A stretch of 64,000 nt of DNA. Source: Lycocorax pyrrhopterus obiensis. Taxonomy: Eukaryota; Chordata; Aves; Passeriformes; Paradisaeidae. Positions within the stretch are counted from its first letter, which is position 1. Each line of letters begins with the position of its first letter. Where the stretch lies: contig JACSVZ010000016.1 of assembly GCA_014706295.1 (NCBI GenBank), positions 2,132,168 through 2,196,167 on the forward strand, written 5' to 3'. The notes beneath the pieces were generated by a model, which was given only the letters and a program-made list of their open reading frames with translations, did no database searches and was not told where the DNA came from. Made by a program: the position numbers and the translations under genes. Positions 9,332 to 19,050 of the stretch are shown here, piece after piece.

Positions 9332-10054
9332 TTACATGGCAGTCGCGTGTGCTGAAGAATAGGGGTCTATCCCAGTCTTGGTCATGCCTGGGAATAATAT
9401 GTAGGCAACTGGAGGTTGCAAACTGGAAGCCGACCAAGCGGTACAGTTACATGGCACGACATAGCCCGGGTTAGTTGGCGAGGGGTGAGTGTGGGTGTGT
9501 TGGCTGGGGCAGCTCAAGCTGCCGAACGCCCCGTTCTGGTATCCCAAGGTGGAGGCGTAGGGCAGGGTGCTGGTGGCTAAGGTGTGAGGAACCTCAGTCA
9601 TCTTCTGAATGGCGCTGGAGCTGAACTGGCTGGGGTCAAGTAAGGAGTAAGGTGCTGAGGTGGGAGGCAGGAAAGCCCTGGCCTTCTCCGGGGAGCTCAG
9701 CAGCGAGTCAGTGGCCCCCACGGGAAGCCCGGCAGCCTTTAAGGGATCGGTTTCCCCGAGGTAAGGCAAAGGGAAGACATACCTGTCCTTTTTCAGCAGG
9801 TTCTTGGGCTTGCGCCGGGGCCGGTACTTGTAGTCGGGATGCTCCTTCATGTGCTGCGCCCGCAGCCGCTTGGCCTCGTCGATGTACGGGCGCTTCTCCG
9901 CCTCGGAGAGCAACTTCCACTCCGCGCCCAGCCGCTTGCTAATCTCCGAGTTGTGCATTTTGGGGTTCTCCTGGGCCATCTTGCGCCGTTGGCCGCGGGA
10001 CCACACCATGAAGGCGTTCATGGGGCGCTTGATGTGGTCGCTGGGCTTGGACAT
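9332..10054 (-). CDS. SOX14: SOX14, SOXB2-group HMG-box transcription factor
   Basis: Complete intronless frame of 240 residues, the usual vertebrate SOX14 length. It begins with [10 protein letters not shown]. The HMG box (about residues 6-77) has the SOX signature RPMNAFMVW at 10-18 and basic nuclear-localisation clusters at its start and end (RPRRKPK at 78-84). The group-B segment follows the box (about 85-97), then a Ser/Pro-rich region, an HTHTH run (186-190) and the conserved C-terminus ending AHATAM. SOX14 is known to bind ATTGTT-type sites in the nucleus and act mainly as a repressor countering SOXB1 activators in ventral spinal interneurons, hypothalamus and thalamus. The start is firm: A at -3, and an in-frame TGA at 10210-10208 upstream. 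No frameshift or lost key residue. SOX21, the sister paralogue, has a different C-terminus. Confidence 0.98.
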   Translation of the reverse strand: MSKPSDHIKRPMNAFMVWSRGQRRKMAQENPKMHNSEISKRLGAEWKLLSEAEKRPYIDEAKRLRAQHMKEHPDYKYRPRRKPKNLLKKDRYVFPLPYLGETDPLKAAGLPVGATDSLLSSPEKARAFLPPTSAPYSLLDPSQFSSSAIQKMTEVPHTLATSTLPYASTLGYQNGAFGSLSCPSQHTHTHPSPTNPGYVVPCNCTAWSASSLQPPVAYILFPGMTKTGIDPYSSAHATAM

Positions 10055-10196
10055 GCTTCGGCCGGGCGGGCGGGCGGGCGGCTCTGCGGGGCGCGGCGCG
10101 GCGGCTCGGGGCGCCGGACGGCGGCGGCAGGACGAGGAGGAGGAGGAGGAACGGCAGCAGAAGGCCGGAGGAGCCGGAGGAGCGGCAGGAGCGGGC

Positions 10197-10208
10197 TCAG
10201 CTGATCAT
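10197..10208 (-). promoter_or_regulatory. Three-codon upstream ORF in SOX14 leader
   Basis: Minus strand reads ATG ATC AGC TGA, encoding Met-Ile-Ser then stop, with G at -3. It ends about 140 nt before the SOX14 ATG, so reinitiation at SOX14 is feasible. Minimal uORFs are known to lower translation of regulatory genes. Its presence in the mRNA depends on the transcription start lying above 10208. Confidence 0.5.
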
Positions 10209-10449
10209 CACAGGTCCTCCGCCAAGGCCGTCCCCGGCGGGAGCCGTGCCGGGGCGGGGCGCGGAGCAGCGCGGAGCGGCGCGGAGCGGAGGCCCGCGGG
10301 GCCCGGCGGGCACTAGGCGGGCGGGGAGCCGCCGGGCGCAGCACCGGGCCGGCGGTGGGGACGCGGGGCGGTGCGGGGCAGTTCAAAGGCGCGGGGCTGC
10401 GGCGGGCAGGCTGACATAGCGGCAGGGCGGTCACAGCGCGGCCGGGCGC

Positions 10450-10454
10450 CCAAT
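10450..10454 (+). promoter_or_regulatory. CCAAT box (NF-Y type)
   Basis: CCAATCAGCG matches the extended NF-Y consensus (CCAATCAG/RRNCCAATCR). It is about 396 bp upstream of the SOX14 ATG on the opposite strand, an orientation NF-Y tolerates. It is the strongest core-promoter element visible and suggests the transcription start lies some 60-150 bp nearer the gene. Confidence 0.55.
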
Positions 10455-10954
10455 CAGCGCGGAGGGGGCCCGCTTAAAAAGAGAGGGAGAGAGGAAGGGC
10501 GAGAGGAAGAGGAGGGGAGGGGACAGCGGAGGGAGGAGGAAGGAAGGAGGGGACAGGAGGACCCCCCTACTCCCCCCCCCCCCCCCGCCTTCCAACGCGC
10601 GGATTAAAAGGAAGGCTTTTGTGAGTCGCTGCGCTAATAGCAGCTGTGGAGGAAGGGGGAAGGCGAAGGGGGTCGTCCCCATCTTCCTCATCCTCCCCCC
10701 ATCCCGGGGGTGTGCGGAGCGGGGCCGGTCCCGGCGCCCTCCAGGCTCCGGCGCCGCCGTCGGGGCTGCGAGCGCTGCGCTCCGCCGTGCGCCCACCGCC
10801 GTCCCGCTTCCCCCCCGCTGCCCCCGCCTTCCCCGCGCTCCCGGGCGCTCTCCCGCTTCCCCAACCCCCGCCTTCCCCGCTCCGCAGCCCCGCTTAACCC
10901 CGGGAGCCGGCCCGCGTCCCGGCTTGCTTTGAATAATTGCCTGCCTCCCGCGAA

Positions 10955-10995
10955 ACGCCCGTGGGGAAAATATTTATTAAATGGAAACAATTGTC
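10955..10995. promoter_or_regulatory. SOX palindrome upstream of SOX14
   Basis: An AT-rich island in the CpG block holds AATATTTATTAAAT followed by ACAATTGT at 10987-10994, a perfect palindrome giving overlapping ACAAT SOX cores on both strands. It is about 0.93 kb upstream of the SOX14 ATG. Auto- or cross-regulation by SOX factors is possible but inferred. Confidence 0.4.
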
Positions 10996-11330
10996 CCGGC
11001 TCCCGGGGGGGACCGCGTTTGTTCCGGGCTTATTGGTTTTTAGCACCTGCTTTGGTTAACAAACCTGCTCCGAAAAGGCCCCCCCCCGGGCCGCCCCCTG
11101 CCCCCCCTCGCTGCGTCCGACGGCGACCGGGGAGAGAAACGAGATGTCGGGGGGTGCTCCCGGGACGGGCGGGGGGCGGCCGGCCCGGCCCCTCCGGGGT
11201 CCCCCCGCGCCTCTCCGCCCGAAACTTCGCCTCCTGCCCGGGGGGAGCCGCCGCCGCGGGCCGCTCCGTGCCGGGCCGCCGCTCCTGGGGGGCTCTCGGC
11301 TCCCCCCCCCCCTCCTCCAAATAATATTAA

Positions 11331-12120
11331 TAATAGAATAAACAGCTTTCGCCCCTATTTCCTCCTTCTTCGCAATAAATGACTTTCATTTCCCGGCAGA
11401 GCCCTGTGCGTGCGGAGTCGGGGAGGAGGAGGAAGATGAGGAGGAGGAGGAAGAAGAAGAAAGGGGCGAAAGATTTGGAGTCAGCTCACCTGGACGGGGC
11501 CGGCAGCCCCCGAGGCTTTGGCTCTGCTGCCGCCGGCTCTGTCCCAGCGGCTTTTTTCGTTGCGCCCAAAAATGCGCCGCGAATTTCCCAGCCCGCGCCA
11601 GGACCCCTTGCCCAGAGCGGGGGCGGCGGGCGGGACCTCCCCGGGCGGGACCCTCCCGCTACGGCACCGCATATTCCTCAGGGAAATTTGCCCCCCTCCC
11701 AGGGCGGGATTCCCCGAGCTTCTCCCCACCCCCAGCAGCCGCTGATGTTCGTATGGGATCCGCAAACAAAAAAAAAGTGGGCGCAGGCGGCCCCTTCCCC
11801 CAGCTGCCCCCCCAAGGTCGCCTGCGACGTGGCCCCTTCTCGGGGACCTCCGTGCCACGCGTGGGCCCGGTGGCCCGGCGGGACGCTCGCCACGGGCCGG
11901 GGCTGGGGTGCCCGAGCTCTGCTGGCCCCGACAGGCACCCGCAGGCTTGGCCGTGGCCGTGGGAGGGTGACACGCGTGGAAACTTCTTTTTTACCCCACT
12001 TTTTGCGCGGAAACAGCGCTATCGGCAGCCCCGCGGAGCTGCCGCGCTCAACATCCGCGGGGGAAATTCGCCTGGAGCCGCTGCCCCTCGCCCCTCTCCT
12101 CAGCACCGCGTGCTTTCCCC
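11331..12120. other. GC-rich upstream flank
   Basis: Starts with a short AT-rich patch with AATAATATTAATAATAG (about 11319-11336), then a GAG/GAA triplet-rich run (11425-11462), then GC-rich unique DNA with CpG. The long plus-strand frame across it is Pro/Gly/Arg-rich, lacks any domain and is not supported as coding. Confidence 0.5.
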
Positions 12121-12600
12121 TCCGACGGTTAAAATACAAAACTCCCTTCGCTTTTATTGTTTCTTTTCAAATTCTTCGAAGGAGGGGAAGAAATTGTATC
12201 GCTCGTCATCCCCCGCCAGGATTTAAACGAGAGGAGCCGGGCGTCGTTCTCAAAAATCCGGGTAGCAAATCGTTCGGGAGGGAGCGATGGCTCGCAGGCT
12301 CTGCCTGCTCCCGAAAAGTCTTTCCAATCAGTTAATGTTGCTTCGCAATATTAATGATAAAAAATCGGCAGCCCGGCTTTCATTGGCTGCTGCCTCGCCG
12401 TGCTGCAGCACACACGCTCCATCAGCTCGGGGCATTTCGGGCTCCGGTTTGTTCATTTACATCCCACAAATGCCCCCCGCTAAAAAAAAAAAAAATAGGA
12501 AAAGAAAGATTTCCTTCGAGATCCCAACGCTTCCATCCTTAAATAGTTCAGTACTTCCGTTTTCCCCCTAAATCCTTTGTCCTGGAAGGGCATCTGTTGC
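12121..12600. promoter_or_regulatory. Candidate upstream element
   Basis: Unique moderately AT-rich block about 2.3 kb upstream of SOX14. It contains AGTTAATGTTGC, a GCAATATTAATGAT run (12346-12359) and ATTGG (12381-12385, a reversed CCAAT core). Texture is like the other motif-rich blocks near the gene. Evidence is weak. Confidence 0.3.
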
Positions 12601-12699
12601 AGTAGTACATCCCCCGAGGTTGGATTTTATAAACTTTGTACCCTTTTTTGGGTTTGGGGGTTTCTTCTTGGGGAGAGCAGCGATTTGCAGGGCGGTGAC

Positions 12700-12930
12700 T
12701 GAAATCCATTTCTCCTCACCAGCTTGTTTAGACACCAAAACTAATGGTGCGATTATTATTCCTGAATGATATCATGGTAATGCAGAGAGATAAGAATGGC
12801 CTGATAGGAAAACATTAAAATTATATTCTTGGAGATGGTTCATTTGGAGTAACTTTAAATTAGATGAGATCATGTAGCTCGAGATCCAGTATCAGCATAA
12901 ATAGAGCTGTATTTCTGCCTTCAGCCTCCT
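12700..12930. promoter_or_regulatory. Candidate conserved non-coding block upstream of SOX14
   Basis: CR1-free AT-rich block with many homeodomain-type cores: CTAATGG, GATTATTATTCC, TGATATCATGGTAATG, CATTAAAATTATATTC and TAAATTAGATGAGATC within 200 bp. Overall texture (balanced purines, few CpG, dense TAAT/ATTA) is typical of deeply conserved enhancers. It lies about 2.7 kb upstream of the SOX14 start. Conservation is not demonstrated. Confidence 0.4.
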
Positions 12931-14284
12931 CCTCCTCGCAGGAATCACGGTTGGGCTTGCAACTGCCAAAAGTGGGAGGGGAAGAGCACCTAGAAATTGA
13001 AAATACCCTCGATCCAAACTTTATTTAGGAAATAATGGATCTTTAAATAACTTTATTTTTTTTATGCTTCAGGCGCTTGGGAAAGGGAGGGGATTTTTAA
13101 TTGATTTTTAATTGAAGGAAGCACGTTTTGGAAGGACTTCCAGGTTTCTGGGGCTTTTCAGAGGCACTGAGGACACAGGTCCCGCTTGCCGTTCTGCGGG
13201 ACCTGGTGAGATTCCCACCGCCAGGAATGCTTTTCCCAAATACCCAGAATTAGCTCAGTGCACAGAATCCCACCAGGCATTGCCTGGGGTGGTTGTACTC
13301 CTGCTTTTCCCTCATATCTGGTTATTTTACATGCAAGTGCACACATACATTTCGTTATGCGTGTGCCACATATTAAAAAAAGACCCTTTTAATCACATGC
13401 CATCAAATAATATTTTCTGGGAGAGATATATGGAAAATACATGCACAGAGCAGCTCATCCGGGCAGCAGCACTGATGTGTTCACAGATACTGTGCAGAAC
13501 AGACCGGATACTTACAGGTTATTCTTTTTGCATTTTTACGGTGTTTCTCGCTCAATTTCATCCCCCCAGCCCTGAAAAAAAGCATTTATTCGGCTCCAGC
13601 TATAAACAGTTACAGGGATCCAGCCTCCTGCACGGAGAGATTTAATGGAGCAGGTCGCTGCCCTGTACATCCCTGACAGAAGAGGGGAGCAGTGATGGAT
13701 GTGGCAGATTGGATCATCCCTTCTAGCTCACGCTGCCCAACAAGAGGTGCTCCCTGGGAAGGCACCACATTCCGTGGGAGAGAGCTGGAGAATAACTTGC
13801 TTCAAAACTAAAGATTCCCCGTGGATTAGGACCTGGTTTATGCCCTGAGACAGAAGTTTACAGCCCTTTCCAAACTTAATTTTCGTCCTGCACATTTTAT
13901 CCCTGTGTGACGATACCTGCTCCCATCCCACCCTTGCCTTCAGCACAGTGCTCTGTGCGTTTAGATCTCTTTCCTCTCAGGTGATCTCTCCACTGCTCTT
14001 TCGCAGCACCATTTATTTTCATGGCTGGCTGTTGATGGGGAAGGTGATGGATATCCGGGGGGATTTCCCTCCTGGCTCAGGCTCCCTGCAGGTGACAATC
14101 CTGTGGTGTGGCCAGTCACCCTGGGGAGCCACCAGTGCTGGGAAACCTGCACTGTGGGCAGGTCCAGTGCTCTTCACCGGGATGAAGGTCCTGATCAGTG
14201 AGCCAGTGCAATGCCTGACAGGAACAAATATGCCTTGAATTATATCAGCCTTCCCAGAGCATCAAGTTCAGCACAGTTACGGAA
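12931..14284. other. Unique non-coding DNA
   Basis: No gene supported. A perfect 11-bp tandem duplication ATTTTTAATTG occupies 13093-13103 and 13104-13114, giving two TAATTG homeodomain cores one helical turn apart. The remainder is single-copy with no obvious motif cluster. Confidence 0.45.
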
Positions 14285-14510
14285 TTACAGAATCATAGAA
14301 GGTTTTGGGCTGGAAGGGACCTTTAAAGGTCATCGAGTCCAAGCACTTTGCCATGAGCAGGAACGCCTTCCACTAGAGCAGGTTGCTCAGAGTCCCATCC
14401 AACTCGAATGTTTCCAGGAATGGGGTGTCCACCACCTTTCTGGGCAACCTGTGCCAGGGCCTCGCCACCCTCACTGTGAAAATCTTCTTCCCTCTGTCTC
14501 TCCCACACCG
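14285..14510 (-). mobile_element. CR1 LINE 3' fragment
   Basis: Begins with the reversed CR1 tail (CAGAATCATAGAA), then TTGGGCTGGAAGGGACCTTT and the conserved internal run through GGGCAACCTGTGCCAGGGCCT and CACCCTCACTGTGAA. The element is 5'-truncated, as most CR1 copies are. It is the first CR1 copy upstream of SOX14; none was seen in the preceding 14 kb. Confidence 0.9.
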
Positions 14511-15319
14511 CCAGTTCCCTGCGTGTCGCTGTGTGGAAGTGCTGCAGTGAGCAATGAGAGTGCAGCCAGGCCAGCAGCCTCTCTGGGTGACGTTGCTGTC
14601 GCTGTGGAGGACATTACGCTGTGGCAGAGAGCACCAAAACTGCTCCCAGGAATCAGGCAGCAGCTTGGACTCCATGGACTCCACACAGAGTCTCTGGGAA
14701 CCACCCTGCTGGAGACTCCTGAGGCAGGGCCACCTCTGTGCCACCTCCTGAGGCCTTCCCTTAGCCACTTTAGCAGTTAAACAATGAGTGGCTGAAGAGT
14801 TGTTCATCCTTCCCAGAGGGAGAAATGCCTGGTGGAAACCCACTGGGATTCCCCTCCCGTGCTGCAGAACCCCATGGGTGCATCAGCCCACCTGCCTAGG
14901 GAAGGGTCCCTGGAGGCCCCCCTGGATTTTGCTTTCCCTGCAGCCGCAGCAGGAGGCAGAGCTGATGAGTCTCTCCAGTAAATAAGTGCATTCACCTCGG
15001 CCATGGATGTAAACCCAGGGGCTTGACACGGCATTGACTTCCCAGGTATTGTATGGCCAGGGAGCCTCTGTCATTGTCAGTGGCATGAAGGGAAGGATAA
15101 ACGACCTGAGCTCAGGAGTGCAGAGCAGGCTTGTAAGGAGAGGCAGTATCTTTTATTAGACCAACTGATACAGTCAGGGAAAAAAACCCCGACAGGTTTT
15201 CAGGCACATGAGCTCTGAAATAGAAGCAACAACTTTCAAGAGAAGTGCCAAGGCTGAACTGTTTATCTCCCGCACTCCCCCGCCTCCGCTCCTGGGGAGG
15301 CTGACGGCTTCATCGCCGA
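14511..15319. other. Unique non-coding DNA
   Basis: Single-copy sequence between a CR1 fragment and a minisatellite. No domain-bearing frame, RNA gene or repeat unit was seen. Confidence 0.5.
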
Positions 15320-15768
15320 GATCCAGCCGTCCTCCCTGGCTGGGATGGAGCTCGGCAATGGGATTGCTCTCTCTGATCCAGCCGTCCTCCCTGGGCTGGG
15401 ATGGAGCTCAGCAATGGAATTGCTCCCTGTGATCCAGCCATCCTCCCTGGGCTGGGATGGAGCTCAGCAATGGAATTGCTCCCTGTGATCCAGCCATCCT
15501 CCCTGGGCTGGGATGGAGCTCTGCAGTGGGATTTCTCCCTGTGATCCAGCCATGCTCCCTGGCTGGGATGGAGCTCTGCAATGCGATTGCTCTCTCTGAT
15601 CCAGCCATCCTCCCTGGGCTGGGATGGAGCTCTGGAATGCGATTGCTCCCTGTGATCCAGCCGTCCTCCCTGGGCTGGGATGGAGCTCTGGAATGCAATT
15701 GCTCCCTGTGATCCAGCTGTCCTCCCTGGCTGGGATGGAGCTCGGCAATGGAATTGCTCCCAGCCACG
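15320..15768. repeat. Minisatellite, 55-56 bp unit, about 8 copies
   Basis: Units start with GATCCAGCC at 15320, 15375, 15431, 15487, 15543, 15598, 15654 and 15710. Each continues as TCCTCCCTGG, GCTGGGATGGAGCTC and an (A/G)ATTGCTC tail. Some units lack one G, giving 55 rather than 56 bp. Copies differ by a few substitutions, so the array is moderately old. Several frames stay open through it on both strands; these are by-products, not genes. Confidence 0.95.
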
Positions 15769-18436
15769 CATCAGGTGTGGAGAAACACAGGTCTAAAACT
15801 GGAAGAAAAGCTCAGGGTAAGGAAGGGAAGTGACCTGCCGGGTTTGGTGTGTCAGGTGAGCTCTGGAGTAGCTTTTCTCTGGGTAGCTGACATGAAAGAA
15901 GCCCATGGAAAGCACATGGTGCTCAGGCAGACATGACCAGCTTTGTGTTCTGCAAACAGAGGATACACCTAAAATATTGTCTCGTTCAATAACATGAGCA
16001 GTGGAGATCTGGCCACGATGCCAATGTACAGAAGAAAAAACTCCTTCTAGTGATACGTGTGACTCTCAACACCAGGTCAAAGGCTCAGGGTTCCTGCAAA
16101 TCTGCGTCTTTTCCCCGAGCAGCACATTTTGTATTTGGATACCTGAATGCGACCAATGATGTTTAAAAGCAGCCACCACCGATGTCCCCGAGGGTCGCGG
16201 TGCTGGAGCTTCAGAACCATCTGTTGTTTTAGTGAAGGGTGGTTAAATTCACGTCCACTCCATTTATTTTGGATCTGTCAGCATCATGCACAAGGTGGAG
16301 GAGGATTTTTCTGTCCCAAGTGCCCTGTTTGGTCAGCATGTCCCCTCTTGTAGAACACCTGCCCCCTCAAACACAGCCAGGCCCTCAGCACAGTCAAGCT
16401 CCCCACCTGAATGTACCAAACCATACAAGAACCATAAAGTTTCTTCCCTGCTCTTCTCACAGACCCTGATGTGGCAGAAACACAAAGCCTGTGAGAAGGT
16501 AGCACCTGAGACCCATCAAAGATCTGATAGCCAATTTATCCTATTGAAAGATCTCCAGACCTCTCCTCACTACTCCCACCACTGTTCTCAGTGTTCCCAG
16601 GCTGACGTTCCAGGGGTGGGTTGGAGTATTTTGAGCACCGAAGGCCATTTCTTCCCCATGACACATTCCTAGGATAATGGGAATCCTGGGAATTCCCAGG
16701 CCCACCAATGGCTGACTGCTACAATCCTGGAGAAGTCGTTTGTCCTGTGGTCCAAAATGACCTGGAAAACCTCCAGAGCACCTGGGATTTAAGCGTGTTT
16801 TCAGGCCCTGGATTGCTGGAGAAGAACCACAGCTGTAAGAGATGCTCCAGCAAGCAAGAGCTGCTCCATGTTGTCCTCTACTCCATGGCAGTGAGAGACA
16901 ACCAGAAGTGACATTGCTCTCCTGCCTCAAGCCTGATACCCTCCAAAGCCCGTGCAAAGCACGTCGAACATTCCGACGCTGTTGGCAGAACCAAGCCCAT
17001 GTGGCAAACACAGCTTTGGGTTGAACCGGTGAGACCAGGTCTGAGCAGCCACTCAGTGCTGGTGTTCAGGGAAAACTCAGCCCTGCCACTGACCTCACTG
17101 AGTGAGCCAGCTCTGGGAAAACCACAGGGCGCGTAGTATCCACCCAAACAGTCTGAAAAGGCAACGGCTCCCATCCAAACGCTGCTTTACAGGAGCCCAG
17201 ATGCCTCTGAGATGTCTTTTGTTTCTTGCCAGATGTTTGTGGTGGCATCTTGGAGCAAAGCTCCTCCCTGCCTCATCCCCAGCCCGGGAACTGCCCTCAG
17301 AGGCTCAGCAGAACAGAGCACCTCGAGCAGGGAAGGTGTCCCCATGCCGCACGTAGACTTTGTGTAGAGGCTGTGTTTGCTCTGAGGTGTCAGCTGGGAG
17401 TCAAATGCCCTGGCAGAGATCATGGTCTGGTGGGGAGCCAGCAGTGGGTCCCCAGCACTGAGGGGAAGAGCCTCTGGTGTCCTCTCCAGGCCTGCAGAAG
17501 CCATTCCTCAGAGGAAGTAGCAGGACTGTGGTCTCCAGCCATGCAGTGGTCCTCAGCAGCCTCCTCAGGCATGGGAGTGACCTCCTGCCCAGCAACTCTG
17601 GGAAAAAAGTCTGGAGAGCCAGGAAAGAGGGAAACACTGTGCCAGACTCCAAAAAATGAGTCACTCAGAGGGATGGAGGCAGCAAACATTAGGATGGAGA
17701 AGTCCCAAATCCTTGGAGGCATTTGGAGATCCCCTTCGGTGGGGGTTGCGGCCTGGCTGAGATCCACCAGCGCTGCTGCAGGACTGGCATGAGAGCTGGG
17801 AGCAGAGCTGGAGCTTCCAAAGGCATTCATGGTTTGTGCTGGACATGCCCTCTCCTGCCCTCCCCAGCCTGGTCCTGCTCCTTCAACCACCACATCCCTG
17901 ACTCAGGGCCCTTCTTGCCTGGCAAACAGATCCCTCCCTCCACAGGAAACTTTGGGGGAAGTCTCAGGAACTAACTTTGGGGGATGGTACAGATTGCATG
18001 ATCATGGCTTGAGGAAATTATTATATTTTTAATTGAATTTTGTGTGCTATGCACAGATACTACAGTAGTGGGCCCTTTATCAATTGTTAACACGAATACT
18101 AATGAATACTAATGCTAATCATTTGTTTCTGGAAACAAATACAAAGATATTTGATGAGGGGGAAAAAAAAAAACCCTCTCTGAATTTTAACACCAAAAAT
18201 AATGAAATGCATTTCAGGCCGGTGGTGGCAGAAGACAAAACCCCACGGTTACAGCATGGTGACACCGAACGTGAGATGCTCGCATTAGCGGCTCTGGCAC
18301 GGCAGGGCCGGCCTCCAAAAATGACTCAAGGAACAACTCCAACAACCTCGGCCCAGAACTGCAGCGGGCGCTCCCCAGGAGCCACGTGAGGGCAAACGCT
18401 GCGGGGCACGGCCACGGCTCCTCCGCCGGAGTCCTG
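15769..18436. other. Unique non-coding DNA
   Basis: About 2.7 kb of single-copy sequence of mixed composition. No CR1 fragment, no tandem array and no frame with a recognisable domain. An AT-rich patch at 18000-18210 contains AATACTAATGAATACTAATG, a short direct repeat. Confidence 0.5.
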
Positions 18437-18487
18437 CGGGGACGGGGACGGCGATGGGGACGGGGATGGGGACAGGGACGGGGATGG
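18437..18487. repeat. Short GGGGACGG/GGGGATGG tandem run
   Basis: About 8 copies of a 6-bp GGGGAC/GGGGAT/GGCGAT unit. Imperfect and short. Confidence 0.7.
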
Positions 18488-18894
18488 CTCCATGCCCACG
18501 GAGCGACGCGGCCGCTCCGCTCTTTATTCCTTGCGCTGATTTACAAGGCACCCCTCTCCCTCAAGCAGCTGCTTGTGCTTTACGAGGTTTGCAGATGAAA
18601 GCCAACGCTATTTCCACCCACCCAGCCCAAATGGGAAGGCGCGCTCAGTAACCCTTTCCTAACCCTCGAGCCAGGGATTCTGCGGGGAACAGTTTAGCCG
18701 GCAGGAGATTCCAGGACGGGCAATTAATGAAAGGCTTGGATGAAGTTTGCCTTGTATCTCGTTCCAAACACGGCCGTAGAGGTTTGCACTGGGGTGGGGG
18801 AGGCAAACGTTAAAGGCAGGGCCTGCTCTGGAGCACACCCAGTCTGCAGCACCTGTGAATTTCTCCCCCAGGATAAATAACTGAGATATCTCCG

Positions 18895-19050
18895 TCACTC
18901 CAGGCTGTTCAAATTATTCATAGCAAATAAATTACCAGGTGTATTTAGTCTGTCGTCGTTGTACCCCCCCCCCCCCCCCCTTTTCCTACCCGCTCATGAA
19001 TCATTTGGAAATAGATTCTGATTTCTGCAAGTGTGTCTATTAGTCATGAT
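18895..19050. promoter_or_regulatory. Candidate conserved block split by poly-C
   Basis: Unique AT-rich sequence with CAAATTATTCATAGCAAATAAATTACC on the left and CATGAATCATTTGG and CTATTAGTCATGATAAGG on the right of a 17-base poly-C (18964-18980). Homeodomain-type ATTA cores are dense. The poly-C looks like an expansion inside an otherwise conserved-looking element. Confidence 0.33.

Larger units (their letters stand above)
10055..10620 (-). promoter_or_regulatory. SOX14 5' leader and core promoter region
   Basis: CpG-dense sequence directly upstream of the start codon. In mRNA sense it has a CTC-rich run (plus GAG/AGG at 10134-10150), one micro-uORF (10197-10208), and a CCAAT box (10450-10454). 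No canonical TATAAA is visible; weak TTTTTAAG and TTTTAAT words occur (plus about 10472 and 10604). A CpG-type promoter with dispersed starts is likely. The transcription start cannot be placed from sequence; between about 10,230 and 10,430 is plausible given the CCAAT box. Confidence 0.6.
9640..11330. other. CpG island covering SOX14 5' half and promoter
   Basis: Continuous GC- and CpG-rich sequence from within the SOX14 coding region through the leader and promoter to about 11.3 kb, broken only by a short AT-rich patch near 10955-10995 and a poly-C run near 10568-10586. It is the largest CpG block in the window. Islands spanning exon and promoter are usual for single-exon SOX genes. Confidence 0.75.

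Noticed and set aside
10208..10417. Upstream ATG at 10417 in frame with SOX14 as an N-terminal extension
   Set aside because: An in-frame TGA at 10210-10208 separates it from the SOX14 start, so 10054 is the true start.
10018..10434. Minus-strand frame overlapping the SOX14 start
   Set aside because: It would begin at GTG, not ATG, and is a GC-rich frame shadow.
11379..12335. 318-residue plus-strand frame upstream of SOX14
   Set aside because: GC-rich Pro/Gly/Arg product without domains, crossing CpG-rich DNA where stop codons are rare by composition.
15320..15768. CRISPR-like array
   Set aside because: Units are directly tandem without unique spacers, and the genome is a vertebrate.
15310..15771. 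Frames with SQGAI/AELHPS repeats
   Set aside because: Translations of the 55-56 bp minisatellite.
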